Assembly (NCBI GenBank): GCA_902806575.1
Contig: CADCXD010000009.1
Span: 558,001-622,000 of the forward strand
Length of the DNA stretch: 64,000 nt
Origin: Jackrogersella multiformis
Taxonomy: Eukaryota; Ascomycota; Sordariomycetes; Xylariales; Hypoxylaceae
Reading direction: 5' to 3'
The position numbers and the translations under genes are program-made. The notes beneath the pieces are model-generated. The model had not been told where the DNA came from, searched no databases, and saw nothing but the letters and a program-made list of their open reading frames with translations. Below, piece by piece: positions 11,084 through 22,161 of this stretch (position 1 is its first letter; each line of letters starts with the position of its first letter).

Positions 11084-12321
11084 GAGATCTGATGCTATAC
11101 GGACTTTTTATATCACCGCTTAGGCGATTTCTAAGCTCCGCTATTACGCCATGTCGACTTCCTTATGTACACTAGTGAGGATATATCTAAGTGTACCCTG
11201 GCACGTATTTATCACTCACCTGCTTGGGCGCCTTATCCATAATCGAAGTGATCCTACATATGAGATATCATTAATTAGGATACTCTGTCTATAAGGTACC
11301 TAGGTTAGGTATGTAGCAGTATCAAATGAAAGTTGTTATTCAGACACTCCCCAGACAACATCCATTTTGCACAGGAGATCACCCTTCCCAGTTCTTTTCG
11401 CGCGGTTTGCAACCTCGCGGCCTAACGCATCGGTACCCCTTCCCGTAGAACTTCCTTCTTCTCGACTCGACATAGATTCCCAGCCCTATCATCTACCAAG
11501 CCGTCCCGCACAGGGCACCCCTAGCTTCTCAATCATAGGGGAGGTGCCCTGCGGGGCTCGGCTCGTCTCTGCTGCCGGAGTCTGTAGGTACCAGGAAATA
11601 CGGCGCGCCAACTCCACCTTGTTTCCGCGGAAGGCTCCGCTGTTGCTGTTGCGCAACCTCGTTTTTCTTTCGTGGCTGCTCGCATGTGGTGCGCCTGCGG
11701 GTTGCAGCAACCCGCGCAGATGAGCGCGACGAAGCGGTCGCTCCGACGCTGTGGATCGTGGTGTGGGAATATGCCCATGGTTTGGTGGGCGTATAGCCGG
11801 AATGGCCCGTTGGTTGGACCAGACCAGACAGCAACGACGCGCCTCGGCGACGTCTTGATCGGGGGTCGTTCTTGGGACCTCTTGCGTAGGGAGGCATTGG
11901 TCCGCAAGCGCTGTCTGGCGCATCCCATTCTTGTTTGTGCTGCGAGCAGGCAGCCTGTGTTCCGTCGCCTACTAGGCTGACCGCTTCGGTAGGCGTGATG
12001 TCTTGTTGCGTGCCTCTACCTAGCTAGGTACCTAGTGTTAGGATCTAGGATGTTCTTCGAGGTCTGGTCTGCTGGGTAATGGCGGTAAGGCGTCCGGCCT
12101 TGTGTGTTTCAGAGGCTTTCCAGGCTCCTGGTTGTCCAGTACCTGTGTCTCTAACTAGCTCGACATTTGAGCCGTGGTGGTAGGTTTGTCCTTGCGTCTG
12201 ATGTGTCGGATGATGTGTCGGATGATTTGTTGGATGATGATGATGATTTTGTTTACGTCTGGAGGACGTATGTGACTATCTAAAGAAACATACATCGAGC
12301 GTATTATTACGCAAAGGACGT

Positions 12322-12606
12322 CTAGAGTACCCCAAAGGGCAGAGCTAGAATATCGCCTGGCATAAACGCTTTGTCGGAATCAGGTGTAAGAATCATTGAA
12401 TGAACGGCCCGAGGATGTTCGATGCACGGGTGATTGAACTGTCCCGTGAACAAGTCGAAATAGATTCTCGCCAGCCTGGAGAAGGTAGTCGAGCATGAAT
12501 TATCGTAATGGGGAAAGTTAGCGGGTTGTGAGAAATAGCACTGTGTGGTTGAATAGAGTGGTGATGATATGACTTGCAATGGTCTTGATGATGTTCCATG
12601 TTCCAT
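12322..12606 (-). CDS. Possible small hypothetical protein of 94 residues (unproven)
   Basis: Open frame from ATG to TAG on the minus strand, ending in GDILALPFGVL. Its composition looks protein-like (mixed hydrophobic and polar residues, few low-complexity runs), but I recognise no domain. It faces APN2 across about 1.2 kb. It could be the last exon of a longer minus-strand gene or a chance frame; there is no close homologue I can name. Confidence 0.25.
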   Translation of the reverse strand: MEHGTSSRPLQVISSPLYSTTQCYFSQPANFPHYDNSCSTTFSRLARIYFDLFTGQFNHPCIEHPRAVHSMILTPDSDKAFMPGDILALPFGVL

Positions 12607-15600
12607 GCGACTTTCCTACTCGGAAACTACCTAGGTACATATGCTTTCTAGCTGGTCAGATCGAGTTCAGTTTCTCGATCGGACGCGTAGCTTTGGTGAG
12701 TCATAGCTGGTCGGAGCGACATAGTGACATGTTCGATGTTTAGATTCTACATTTCCTAAATGTAGAAGAAATGGCTTGGTATTTGTGACATGACCAAGCT
12801 CTGGCATATTGATACACGATCCGTAACGAAAGACCGTATCTCGGACAAGGTGAGTTTCTTAAGGGACTATATAGTGGACGCAACTGGAGACGCGACCACG
12901 AGTTCAAATAAATGTCTAACTTCCATCGCCAGTACTTGGAGTAATGTATCTCCTTTGTGTGCGTTCACCCAGCCACGACCAGTGTCGGATGAGTCACTAG
13001 GTACTTCGTTTTTCCTGCACATCCAGATCTTGTCTGGCAATTAACTAGTTTTTAATTAAGGCAATCTATGTCACCTCTTTAGTTTTAGTGTCTAGGACGT
13101 CTGTGAAGCACCTGGTTTTTTTGGAAATAAATGGTAATATCGTGACAGCTGCGGGTCGCGCAAAAAGGGTGTTAGGGTTGAGTTGCCCCTTTTCTCCAGG
13201 TACCTTTTTAGGGGCAATTTCTCCTTATCCACGAGGCTAGCTATCCTTGGAGATACTCGGTTATATACCTCACAGCGGAGGGGGCATTGAGGTAGTCTGA
13301 GACGATCATTGTTCCTACGATCGAGAGCGTTCATGCCATTTCTTCGGTTCATAAGTTGTAAATTGTCTGTTAATGGGCGATCAGCACGTCGAATCGTCCC
13401 TCGTTATGAATACGTCTTTTACGTATCCTACTGTTGTCGGTAGTTAAAGAGAAAAGAACAATATTTCGGACAGATTCACTTAGATGCGTCAACCACAGAT
13501 CTCTTGGTTTCTTAATGCATCTTGGGATGAGTTTCCATAGCGGTGTAAACGGATAAGTTAAGAGAACCTCACTGTTGTGTGTTTAAATCCCCTTTTGGGT
13601 AGGTATCTACCACGTAAAGGCCGATGAGATTGGGTACTTTAAGTATATATAATCGAATCACCATACACTCAGCTCAATTCATCGCCTATCCTGCCGTTGA
13701 TGTTTTCCTGTTTACATCTCTTTCAGAACAGTTGCTATGCACGCGGGTATTTAGCTTTGATAGCCCGGAAACGAAACCAATCTGCACGGAACGCCTTGTA
13801 TGTAAAACCCGAGCCTTTTTCGTCCCGAGCTGGTTGCTTGTTTGTTCAGTCTTGTGAATAATGTGCATAGTTGAGATTTGCGTTTAATAGTGAAATAAAC
13901 TCTCCAAGGTTGTATCTCAAAGCCAGCTTCTGACTGTGCAGGTAGAGCAGGCTTGATGAATAGTATGAGGAAATTATAATACTAAAGGTGACTAAGTATT
14001 AGTGCATAGAACATGTCTAGCAAATGCCTATGTGATTGATAGAAAGTTCTGTGGGTTCTGAGGGATTTCCATTTCACGGGAAGCTCGGATCTCTGAATTG
14101 GCCCCCTGATTCTAGGTTAGTCATATGGTAGAGACTTATAAGACCGCAATACTCACAGTAAACCCAGCATCGAGTGCACGGCGGAAAAGTTATTATGCCA
14201 TGTGATTACACTCGAGTGAATACCCAGCTGGTTTCCATATGTCAAGCCCTTATCGTTACCGGGACATCAAAATAAAAGAATATTTTAAAAAGGGGGGAGA
14301 CGTAAATCTCGGATCCCATTGAATAGGGTTTTCTGTATATATGCCCAAGGTACTGAAAGATAGAAATGTCTATGTTCCTCATCACCAATGCTAACCCTGG
14401 TCGACATGATTATTCCTCTTGAGCTACATAGTGCTATAATCTTTCCCATCTAGTTTATAGCTTGGTCTGAACGTGTGATTAGGTCAGGGTTAAACTACTG
14501 CAGATTCATTTCCCTTTACCCAAATTTGGAGTAGCATCTGCCATTGACTGGAAGAAGGTGACGCCGATTCTTTGTAACGGCCGAGTTCCGGGTTGACTTG
14601 AAAGCCACGATCTTCTTGAGTATCTCTGTCGAATCCAAGCAGCTCTCATCGAGACCATAGTCTAGCGTTATGCTAAGACTTAGTCATGCATTCTAGGACG
14701 CAGTAAAAGGCTCTAGGATATAGCCTGACGGCATGTGTTTTGGTATGTTACTACTCGTGGTATCTGTTTCACTCCTAGCATAATAGGTTCAGTGTGGCCT
14801 TTGGCTACGCGCTGACGGGTTCACTGGCGTAGTCTACCCGAATAGTCGTCCTCTCATTCTAAGTTTTTCGAGAGAATATGTCGACAAATTACCCAGGCTA
14901 GTATGTTACTGTTCTAACAGCACCGACAGAATCTAGTGCCGAAGATAACTCTTTAGACTAAAAGAGAGTGCATTTGAATATGGGCCAGGACTTGTTCTCC
15001 GAATACTCTGAAGCCGGATTTCCCTGAATCGTTCTGGGAGGAACGGGAAGGCAAGCCGGGTTGGAATACGTTGTTGTGGACTTTGAAGATGCCTCTCTAG
15101 ATGATCCTATGGGTTCCACCCTTTTAGGCGTTGTTAGATGAGAGCGAGGTATGATAATTTTGAGTTAATATCCTCAAATGGGGAGGGATGTATGAAGTCG
15201 GCCCTCCGCGTGTCTATATTATGCTATTATTATTAACCAGCTCTGAGTGTGCAGGATAAACACTGCTGTTTTACACGGGATTTGATTCGTATTCCAAATC
15301 CCACAGCTGAGGTAGATAATCCTAATAGATGAAATAATATCGCCATTGCATGCGATGTGCTGATGATGCTGTTGTGATACGACGGTATGTTATGACGGCC
15401 TTTATCTTGTTTCTCGAGCAGAATATATACTCCCTCGTAGCTAGATTGTTGAATTCCGATGTAAATCGTTAAACTCAGATATCAGCTTGTTGAGGTTACT
15501 GCCCAACTCCCAACCCGCCACGGTGTGAGGACAGGGCTTGCTTCAAAGATGAGGTGTGTCGATGAGTAAAACCGAGTTTCAGCGAGATAATGGCAAATGT

Positions 15601-15616
15601 CGGTGTTAGGATGTAT

Positions 15617-16006
15617 TCAATACCTAGAGTGACACTGACATGTGCTCTCCCAAGTCGTCATATATCTAAGTGTGTATAATTCCGAGAAACATATCCAGTG
15701 ACAAGTGGTCATCTCTCGCTTCTCTGTGCAAGGGGAGATAGTCAACCATCTTTGGCCCCAAACACCAGGGCTGACAGTATTGTCATCATGCTCAATGCAG
15801 TTGGCTGTTAACGTAATCCAGAGCTCATGCAGTTGCCCCTTTTCAAAGTTGGCGTTCCTATCATGTGTGAGAGAGTCCTTATGGGCGATGATTGATTGCT
15901 TCTTGGAACTTAGGAGCAATGCATGTTCTTGCCGAATAGCCTGTATGAACAACTGTAACAGATAATCGACAGTGGAAGGAAACGTTACACTACTCGGTGT
16001 ATTTAA
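15617..16006 (-). pseudogene. Coding-like block, possible exon or remnant of a MAT-region gene
   Basis: About 130 open codons on the minus strand with protein-like composition but no ATG near the 5' end, so it would have to be an internal exon. A possible 3' splice site (TTACAG) lies directly before LFIQAIRQEH. The middle carries a helix-like LLLSSKK and then ELWITL and SPGVWG. The His...Pro-Gly arrangement faintly recalls the conserved core of MAT1-1-2 proteins, which would fit the position, but I cannot verify this. Downstream blocks on the same strand (15233-15481 and 14958-15164) could be further exons or pieces of the same decayed gene. Confidence 0.3.
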
Positions 16007-17623
16007 TTAAGAAAAATATTGACGGAGAAGAGAGATGTGACCAAGACTGGGACGGGGTGACAGTATTAGTTTAAGGAAATAGATGCGGTAGCCTATGTCA
16101 ATGTGGTAGTAGTAGATATATATAGAACCACGTGTAAGTTGTCGAAGAGTATGTATTCAAGTAATAATATAGTAGCAAGGTTAGAAATCATCGAGACCGT
16201 AATTATCAAAATATTTTCAATCCATCTCGAAAAGCTGATAGAAGAAGGTTCAAGACTTCTGCTTATGCATCTTCGATCGTATTAACAAATCTCTTTACAT
16301 ATAGAAGAGAAGTACTACTAATTCAGAGAGGAGGTTATACGACCCATAATATGACCTGAGATATATCAATGTAAAGCGCTCGTCGAACCCACCATACCTA
16401 CCTAGCTCAGGGGCTGGTTTTACGGGCCGTGCTTTGTCTTTTATTTCTGCATTGAGTCATAGTAATGTTTTATGATAATGCTTTTTCTCTCATTTGCTAT
16501 CAGATTTACTTTTATCTAGCTGATTCTATTTCTATATTTGTTTTTAGTATTTGGTCCCGGCGAAACATTTTGGCTGCAGTTGTTACGAGCAAAGTCAGGA
16601 TAGGGGCATAGCAATAGGGGCAACTAACTTAACCTCATACATTATAACTGAACACACCGAATTATAACTTTAATCATAGAGCCTGTCTTCATTATAACAA
16701 TTTATGTTTTCTAAATGGATAGTTTTCATGGTTATCGCATTTAATAATTAATAATGCTTTACGTCCCTGGCCATTTCCCCCATTAGCCCTGGTATATATA
16801 TGTATCCCCCCTTTATTTAGCAGCTGACATCACTCCCCTTACAATGATTCGAAGTACACTTACATTAATTATCATTTAAAAAAGGCGAATTTCCCATACT
16901 CCTCGCATCACAACTGCGCACCAAAAACCCCCTCACAACTTAACATCCTCCAACCTCTCCTAGCGCTTAAACCGTATCGATTCTTCACTACCCACGCCTC
17001 CCCGATATAAACACTAGAAGATATTTGAAGACATTAGAAGACATAAAATGCCATTAGAAGAAAATTAAGATCACTACCTACTACGGTAGTCCAGGTATTT
17101 ACGAAGACAACAGAAAAATACACATGCCAACCCCCAAGCCCAACCCCTGAAGTCGAAGTCCAAGTCGATCGCCACTCACACCCCCGCTTACACTCATACT
17201 CACTCACACTAACACCCAGATATAAATGGCCAAGATCAAATTACCTAAGCTAAGTTCGACAGCAGCCCTCCTTCCTCGTGCCTCCTACATCCTACCTCCT
17301 CCTCTCCTCCTCTCCTCGTGATGGATGGATGGATGCGTAGCAATAGCAACAGCAGTAGCAATTTTGTACAGTACCTACCTAAGGTATAACAGAGTCGACC
17401 CCTTCCCTTCATCCACCGCGACGACATAGGTAGGTAGTCAACCTCCAAGAAACCGACCCCTGGTAGATATAAGAAGATCGGGGAGAATAGCGCGGGCGCC
17501 AACCGCCAAGCAGCAACAACAATCACAACCCACTACGCATTACTGACTACTAACGAGTAACGAGTAACGACAAACAGGGTATCGTACCGCCCCCCTCCGC
17601 TCCTCGCCTGCTCCGCTCCGCTC

Positions 17624-20600
17624 CTAGTCTTCTTGGTACGAGATCTTGCGCATCTCGCCTAACCGGTGCCTCGCCGACGCGAGCGAGTTCTCGAGCTGCA
17701 GGATTTCGACCTGTGTACATATGATTAGCCTCTATCGCACTGCATCTCGTAACTCTCACAATTCCTATGTCTCTCATAACTCCTATATCTCTCATATATC
17801 CCAGATGTAACAATTTGAAAAAGCGACGACTTACCTGCTGTTCCATCTCGCGGACCTTGAACTCGTGTGGGTTGAGCGTGGCGTAGTCGACCGAGTCGTC
17901 CTCCTGGTTCCGGTCCTTGATCATGTTCTGCACCTGTCTGACGAGGGCCCTGCAGGCGGCGCCGACGGCCTTGCTGGCCTTCTCGAGGCTCTCCTGGCTC
18001 TTGCTCATGAACCCGGCCTTGACGCGGCTAGCGGCGACGAGCTGGGCCGTCGACGCCGCCACGTCGTTCGAGGCGACGATGAGCTGCTCGGGGCTGTTGC
18101 GGCCCGACAGTACGCCGTCCGCGGTCTCGATGAGCGTGTTGGTCGACGTGGCGACGGCCTTCGCGGCCGAGATGAGACCCTCGGTCCATCGGTTGTTCTT
18201 CTTGTAGAAGGCTGTCCTCGAGGATGTTCCCTGGCCTGCTTGGACGATTTCTTGTTGCGTGACGGTAGCAGCTTTGATCAGCTGAGCAATAGCATTTGTA
18301 ACCGCCGTCGCGGCATCAAGTATAGAGTCGTGAACTCTGAGTTCGTATGTCGAGTATCCATCACGGGGCTTGTTCTTGAGTTTGGCAAGGCGAGCAGCCG
18401 CTGCCGCAATGGCATCTGCTGCCTTGCTCAGCTCCGAGTCGACAAGGTCGCCTAGATCGCCCTTGTTGTTCGATAGTCGGCCGAAAGTTGGGGTGAATGT
18501 TTCGACGAGGCTGGTCAATCTCTGTAGGTTTAGACGGACATCACTGCTGCCATTAACGAGAACGTCTGTCTTCTGAAGGGGGTCCATGCCTTCCAGTCGG
18601 AAGCTTTGGAGGCTACGGAAATGCTTGACGGTGGACTGGGCAGCATTGCGCGCGCCGTTCATGAGCTGATCGGACTTCTTGTCGTCAGGAGCAAGGCGGT
18701 TTAAGCCTTTTGTGTTGCTGCACACGTCTGCTATAGAGCTGGCGAACATATTGGTCGCCTTGATGAGTTCCGCATGAGTGGCGTTCGGCCCATCGGCAAT
18801 GAAGTTGCTGAAGGAGGTTGCAAATTCTGTCGCGCTCGACACGGCCTTTTCGACCTGGGAGAGCACATATGTTGGCGACGCATTTTGGTTACCAGCTTGC
18901 ATCGTCGAATCGAGCTCGTACAGTGCATCATCTACCCGACCAACACCTGATTGTAGCACCGAGTCGATAATGTCGTTGATTTTGTCGAGGTTCGACATTA
19001 TCAAAGCATCGATCTGACCGTCCAAAGCCTGATCCGTGTCTCCTTGGTTGAGTTTCAACTCGTTCAACTCGATCAAGGTCTGGTCCATGCCAGCTTTATA
19101 TACCTCAAGCTCCTCCTCCTTGTCACGGAGTAATTGCTCGAGATCTGAGCTTCCGTCCCGTACCTTGGCCTGAGCTTCGTCCAAGGCGCGCGACTTGGTT
19201 CGTAAGGCCTCTTCCAAGTCCGCCATTTCTCGGTTGTACTTGGAAAGCATAGTAGATAGCTCGTTGCCTTTACTTCGCTCTAGGTTGTCAGCCCTGTCAT
19301 TCGCCATGCGCAATTCTCGCTTAAGCTTCTCGAGCTCGTCCTTATTATTGCCGGTTACCCTATCCTTGTCGTGAAGTGCTCGGTCTCGTTCCCGAATCAT
19401 ATCTGCCAATTCCAGGTTCTTCGTCTTGATTTCACGTTCAAGTTTCTCGCGCCTGTCGATAGCTTCCTGGGCCGATGCGGCTTTCAGCTGAACAGTCTTA
19501 AATTTCTGAAGGAGGTCAAGATGCTCGTGCCGCAGCTGCGAGTAAAGCTTCGCTAACGCCTCGTACTTAGTTCGCCACGTGTTGACCTGCTCTTGTAAAG
19601 CCCGAATCTGATCATCCTTGCTGTTAATCTGTTGACCAAAGTTGTTCTGAATTTGCATCAGCTCGCCCTCGAGCGCTTTTACTCGTTGATCGTATTGCTG
19701 TAACATGAGCTGGTCGCGCTCGTACTGTGCTCTTGCATTCAGGTTCTCTTGCTCAAGTTCGGCCAGCCGCCCCTGTGTCTGCCATTGAGCCTGTTGAGCC
19801 ATCAATGCTTCTTGTTCCATCCGTTGTTGCTCTGCTAAACGCCTTTGTTGTTCCTCGAAGTCTCGCTGGGCTTGCATTTGTGCATCCTGCTGGGCACGAA
19901 GGGCTGCTTGCTGACGTTCCTGTAATACCCTCTGTTGTTCCTCGTACTCCTTATTTTGCCGATCGATCTCACCTTGCCAGAACTCGGCAATCTCGTCGGG
20001 TTCCTCGGACTTGGGTTGACGTACAGGTGTCGGCTGGCGCTCGATCTCCTGCCTCGGACGAGCTGGGAGTGCAGGGGCGTTTTCGTCTTCCGCTAGCAGA
20101 TTAGGAGGGTCTTGCGGCAGCTTAGGGATGGTGATTAAGCTAGTCAGGTAACGCAAATTCGAGCATTCGTAGTAGAACTTGACCAATCGGTAGTGTTGCG
20201 CATCGTAACGTTGCCTTAAAGGTTCTAAGGCATCGTTATCACCGGTTGCTAGGCAGAAGATTAGTCAAAACTCATGCTAGAGCTTTCACAGCCAACATAC
20301 TAGAATGCATAGCTCGGAGCATGCTCGTGATGAACTTGTAAATTCCGTAACTCTCTTGTACCAGAGGAACGATAGCGGAAATTCTACACTCGTTGTTGCC
20401 TACGTTTCGGAAATGGGAGAATATCAGTTTCTGGAACTGTTCGATCTTGTCCTGGAGGGACATGAGGTCGGTAATAGTCTCGTAGCCTTCGTTGGGATCA
20501 TTAATCGCCTTCAAGCTAACATATTCCTCGTATTCGAAGGTGCCGTTGAACTCGGGATGTTGCTGGTGGAAGGACAACTTCGCAGACAGGAAATAGACGT

Positions 20601-21144
20601 ATTCCCGGATTAGGGGGCCGTACCCACGGACTCCTTCGCCAGCCAGACCTCTGTTTAGACTCTCGAGCCATGGTCGGTTTGCCATAGCCTCTCTCAAGGT
20701 CTGGGGGTGGCCTTCCTGCATGACTCTGTGGATGGTGATCAGAGCCTTGAAGGTCTGTACTTCGTCGGCAAGAATAGGCTGCCTAGAATGTGATGACCGG
20801 TCAGCTCTTGCAACTATATATGCTCGTATGTATGCTAGACTCCCGCCACATACACTTTCATGCCAGCCCAGAAGGACTGGGAGGACTTGTGGTCCCATGT
20901 GTAGACGATACAACTTCGGACATGCTTTCGTTTCGGGGCGGTTTCTTCGGCATTGGTGGCTTTTCTTATATTGATAGCGAGCTCGGCTTCAGATCTGTGG
21001 ATCTGGTAGTTAGTAGATAGATCAGAGATAGAGATATCCATAATAGAGACAGGCACGAATCGCGGATCATAGGATGTATATAGGAAGTTCGCAAAGGAGA
21101 AGGAGGACGCACTTTGTATGATCGAGACTACGATTCGTAGCCAT
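17624..21144 (-). CDS. SLA2: Endocytic adaptor and actin-binding protein Sla2 (HIP1R family)
   Basis: Links clathrin coats and PIP2 membranes to cortical actin in endocytosis. Five exons on the minus strand: 21144..21113, 20994..20854, 20782..20301, 20248..17835 and 17710..17624, giving 1051 residues. The short first exon makes MATNRSLDHTK, joined to SEAELAINIRKAT of the ANTH domain; all phases agree. Order: ANTH domain (about 10-270, with KRKHVRSCIVYTWDH), a Pro-rich linker, a long Gln/Glu-rich coiled coil (about 310-600), then the C-terminal I/LWEQ (THATCH) actin-binding module (about 790-1020) and a short helical end, GEMRKISYQED, supplied by the last exon. The ATG at 21144 was chosen because the next in-frame ATG would read through an intron with a clear ACTAAC branch site. 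This gene is the other standard flank of the ascomycete MAT locus. Confidence 0.95.
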
Positions 21145-22161
21145 GATGGATGAGTTGTTGGATGTTTGTTTGTTTGCTTGCCTTTAAGCAATGACTTGCG
21201 ATGACTTTGGTTGTATTGTAGCTACAACTCGAGCAAGCAAGGGAGTTGTTAGTATGACGGGATGAAGCTTCGAGGTCGACTTATAGCTCCTCTCATGCAC
21301 GGCGCATCTCTTCCACCCAATCTTTAGTCGGGGAGGTATACTACAACTGTAGGTAGTAGCAAAGTCGAGTCACAGCCCTGGAGATGAAATAGATTGATAT
21401 CGAAGTTGGTTGATATGCTGGTGTTTTGTTTATGTCTTTTTTACATTCGATGCCTAACTCGTATGCAATGTCAGCGATCTAGAAATCACAGCTCCCACTT
21501 TGTGGAGCAAAGCCATAAATGAATCCGAGGCTGACGCAGCTTTCCAATGGCGCTCTTGAGACTTGAGACTTGGGACTTGGAACTTGGAAGCTTTGGATCG
21601 TTTTGGATCCAAGTGTCTTGGGACTATTTCGCGATAAGCCACCATAAAGGTGGGTCAGATAGCGTCTTCAATAGCATCCAATACCGAATATTTTCCGACA
21701 TCAATAGGTGGGGTTATACTTGGATACCTAGCCTTGGCCGCCACATAACGCGTGGCACGTTATCGTATGAAGCAGCCTCACTGCCTCATATCTTCTTTAT
21801 CTTATCGCCTGATTGCATTGCTGCATTAATACATATATTCTCCCCTTAGTTGCAACTACCTAGCTATTGTAATTACGGGTCTAGATAATGCATCTAGAAG
21901 CTTTGCTTTTTTTTATGACGGAACCTTCGAAAGCTAAAAGCTTCAAATTTCTTATCAGATCCTCAGCCGAACTTCCACCACTCGATGGTTTCGTTCCAAA
22001 CTCACGAAAACTCCGAATTCTCCTAGGCATACGGCTGATGTCAAAGCTGACGACTGAGCCTTTTGGCTCTTTCACGCTCCCCTAATTAACATTCGCATAT
22101 ACATAACTACCTACCTACCTAGGTACCCAGGGTGCTCTGCGCATCCGCCTTCGAGTTCAAG
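21145..22161. promoter_or_regulatory. Divergent promoter region of SLA2 and the CIA30 gene
   Basis: About 1 kb between two start codons facing apart. It contains a CTACCTACCTACCTAGGTACC repeat at about 22105-22127, some 35 nt before the CIA30 ATG, and no gene. Inferred from orientation only. Confidence 0.5.

Larger units (their letters stand above)
11084..17623. other. APN2-SLA2 interval: expected position of the mating-type locus, no intact gene recognised
   Basis: These 6.5 kb lie between APN2 and SLA2, the classical MAT flanks in Pezizomycotina. I looked for an alpha-box (NAFxxFRxYY type) and an HMG box (RPxNAYILYR type) in the open frames and by hand and found no intact one. What is present: a G+C-rich island at about 11380-11990 with overlapping open frames on both strands, then AT-rich sequence with coding-like blocks of 55-130 codons, mostly on the minus strand (12322-12606, 13092-13352, 14516-14683, 14958-15164, 15233-15481, 15617-16006). 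None has a full gene structure I can prove. My manual scan can miss short exons, so an idiomorph of many small exons is not excluded. Confidence 0.6.

Noticed and set aside
13520..13610. Possible tRNA-like B-box (GTTTAAATCCCC) near 13580
   Set aside because: No matching A box or acceptor-stem pairing could be drawn.
14995..15085. Alpha-box-like string SFWEEREGKPGWNTLLW in the plus strand, with W-to-W spacing like MAT1-1-1
   Set aside because: Only the Trp spacing fits; none of the preceding FR-YY region is found and stops flank it closely. Treated as chance unless a profile search says otherwise.
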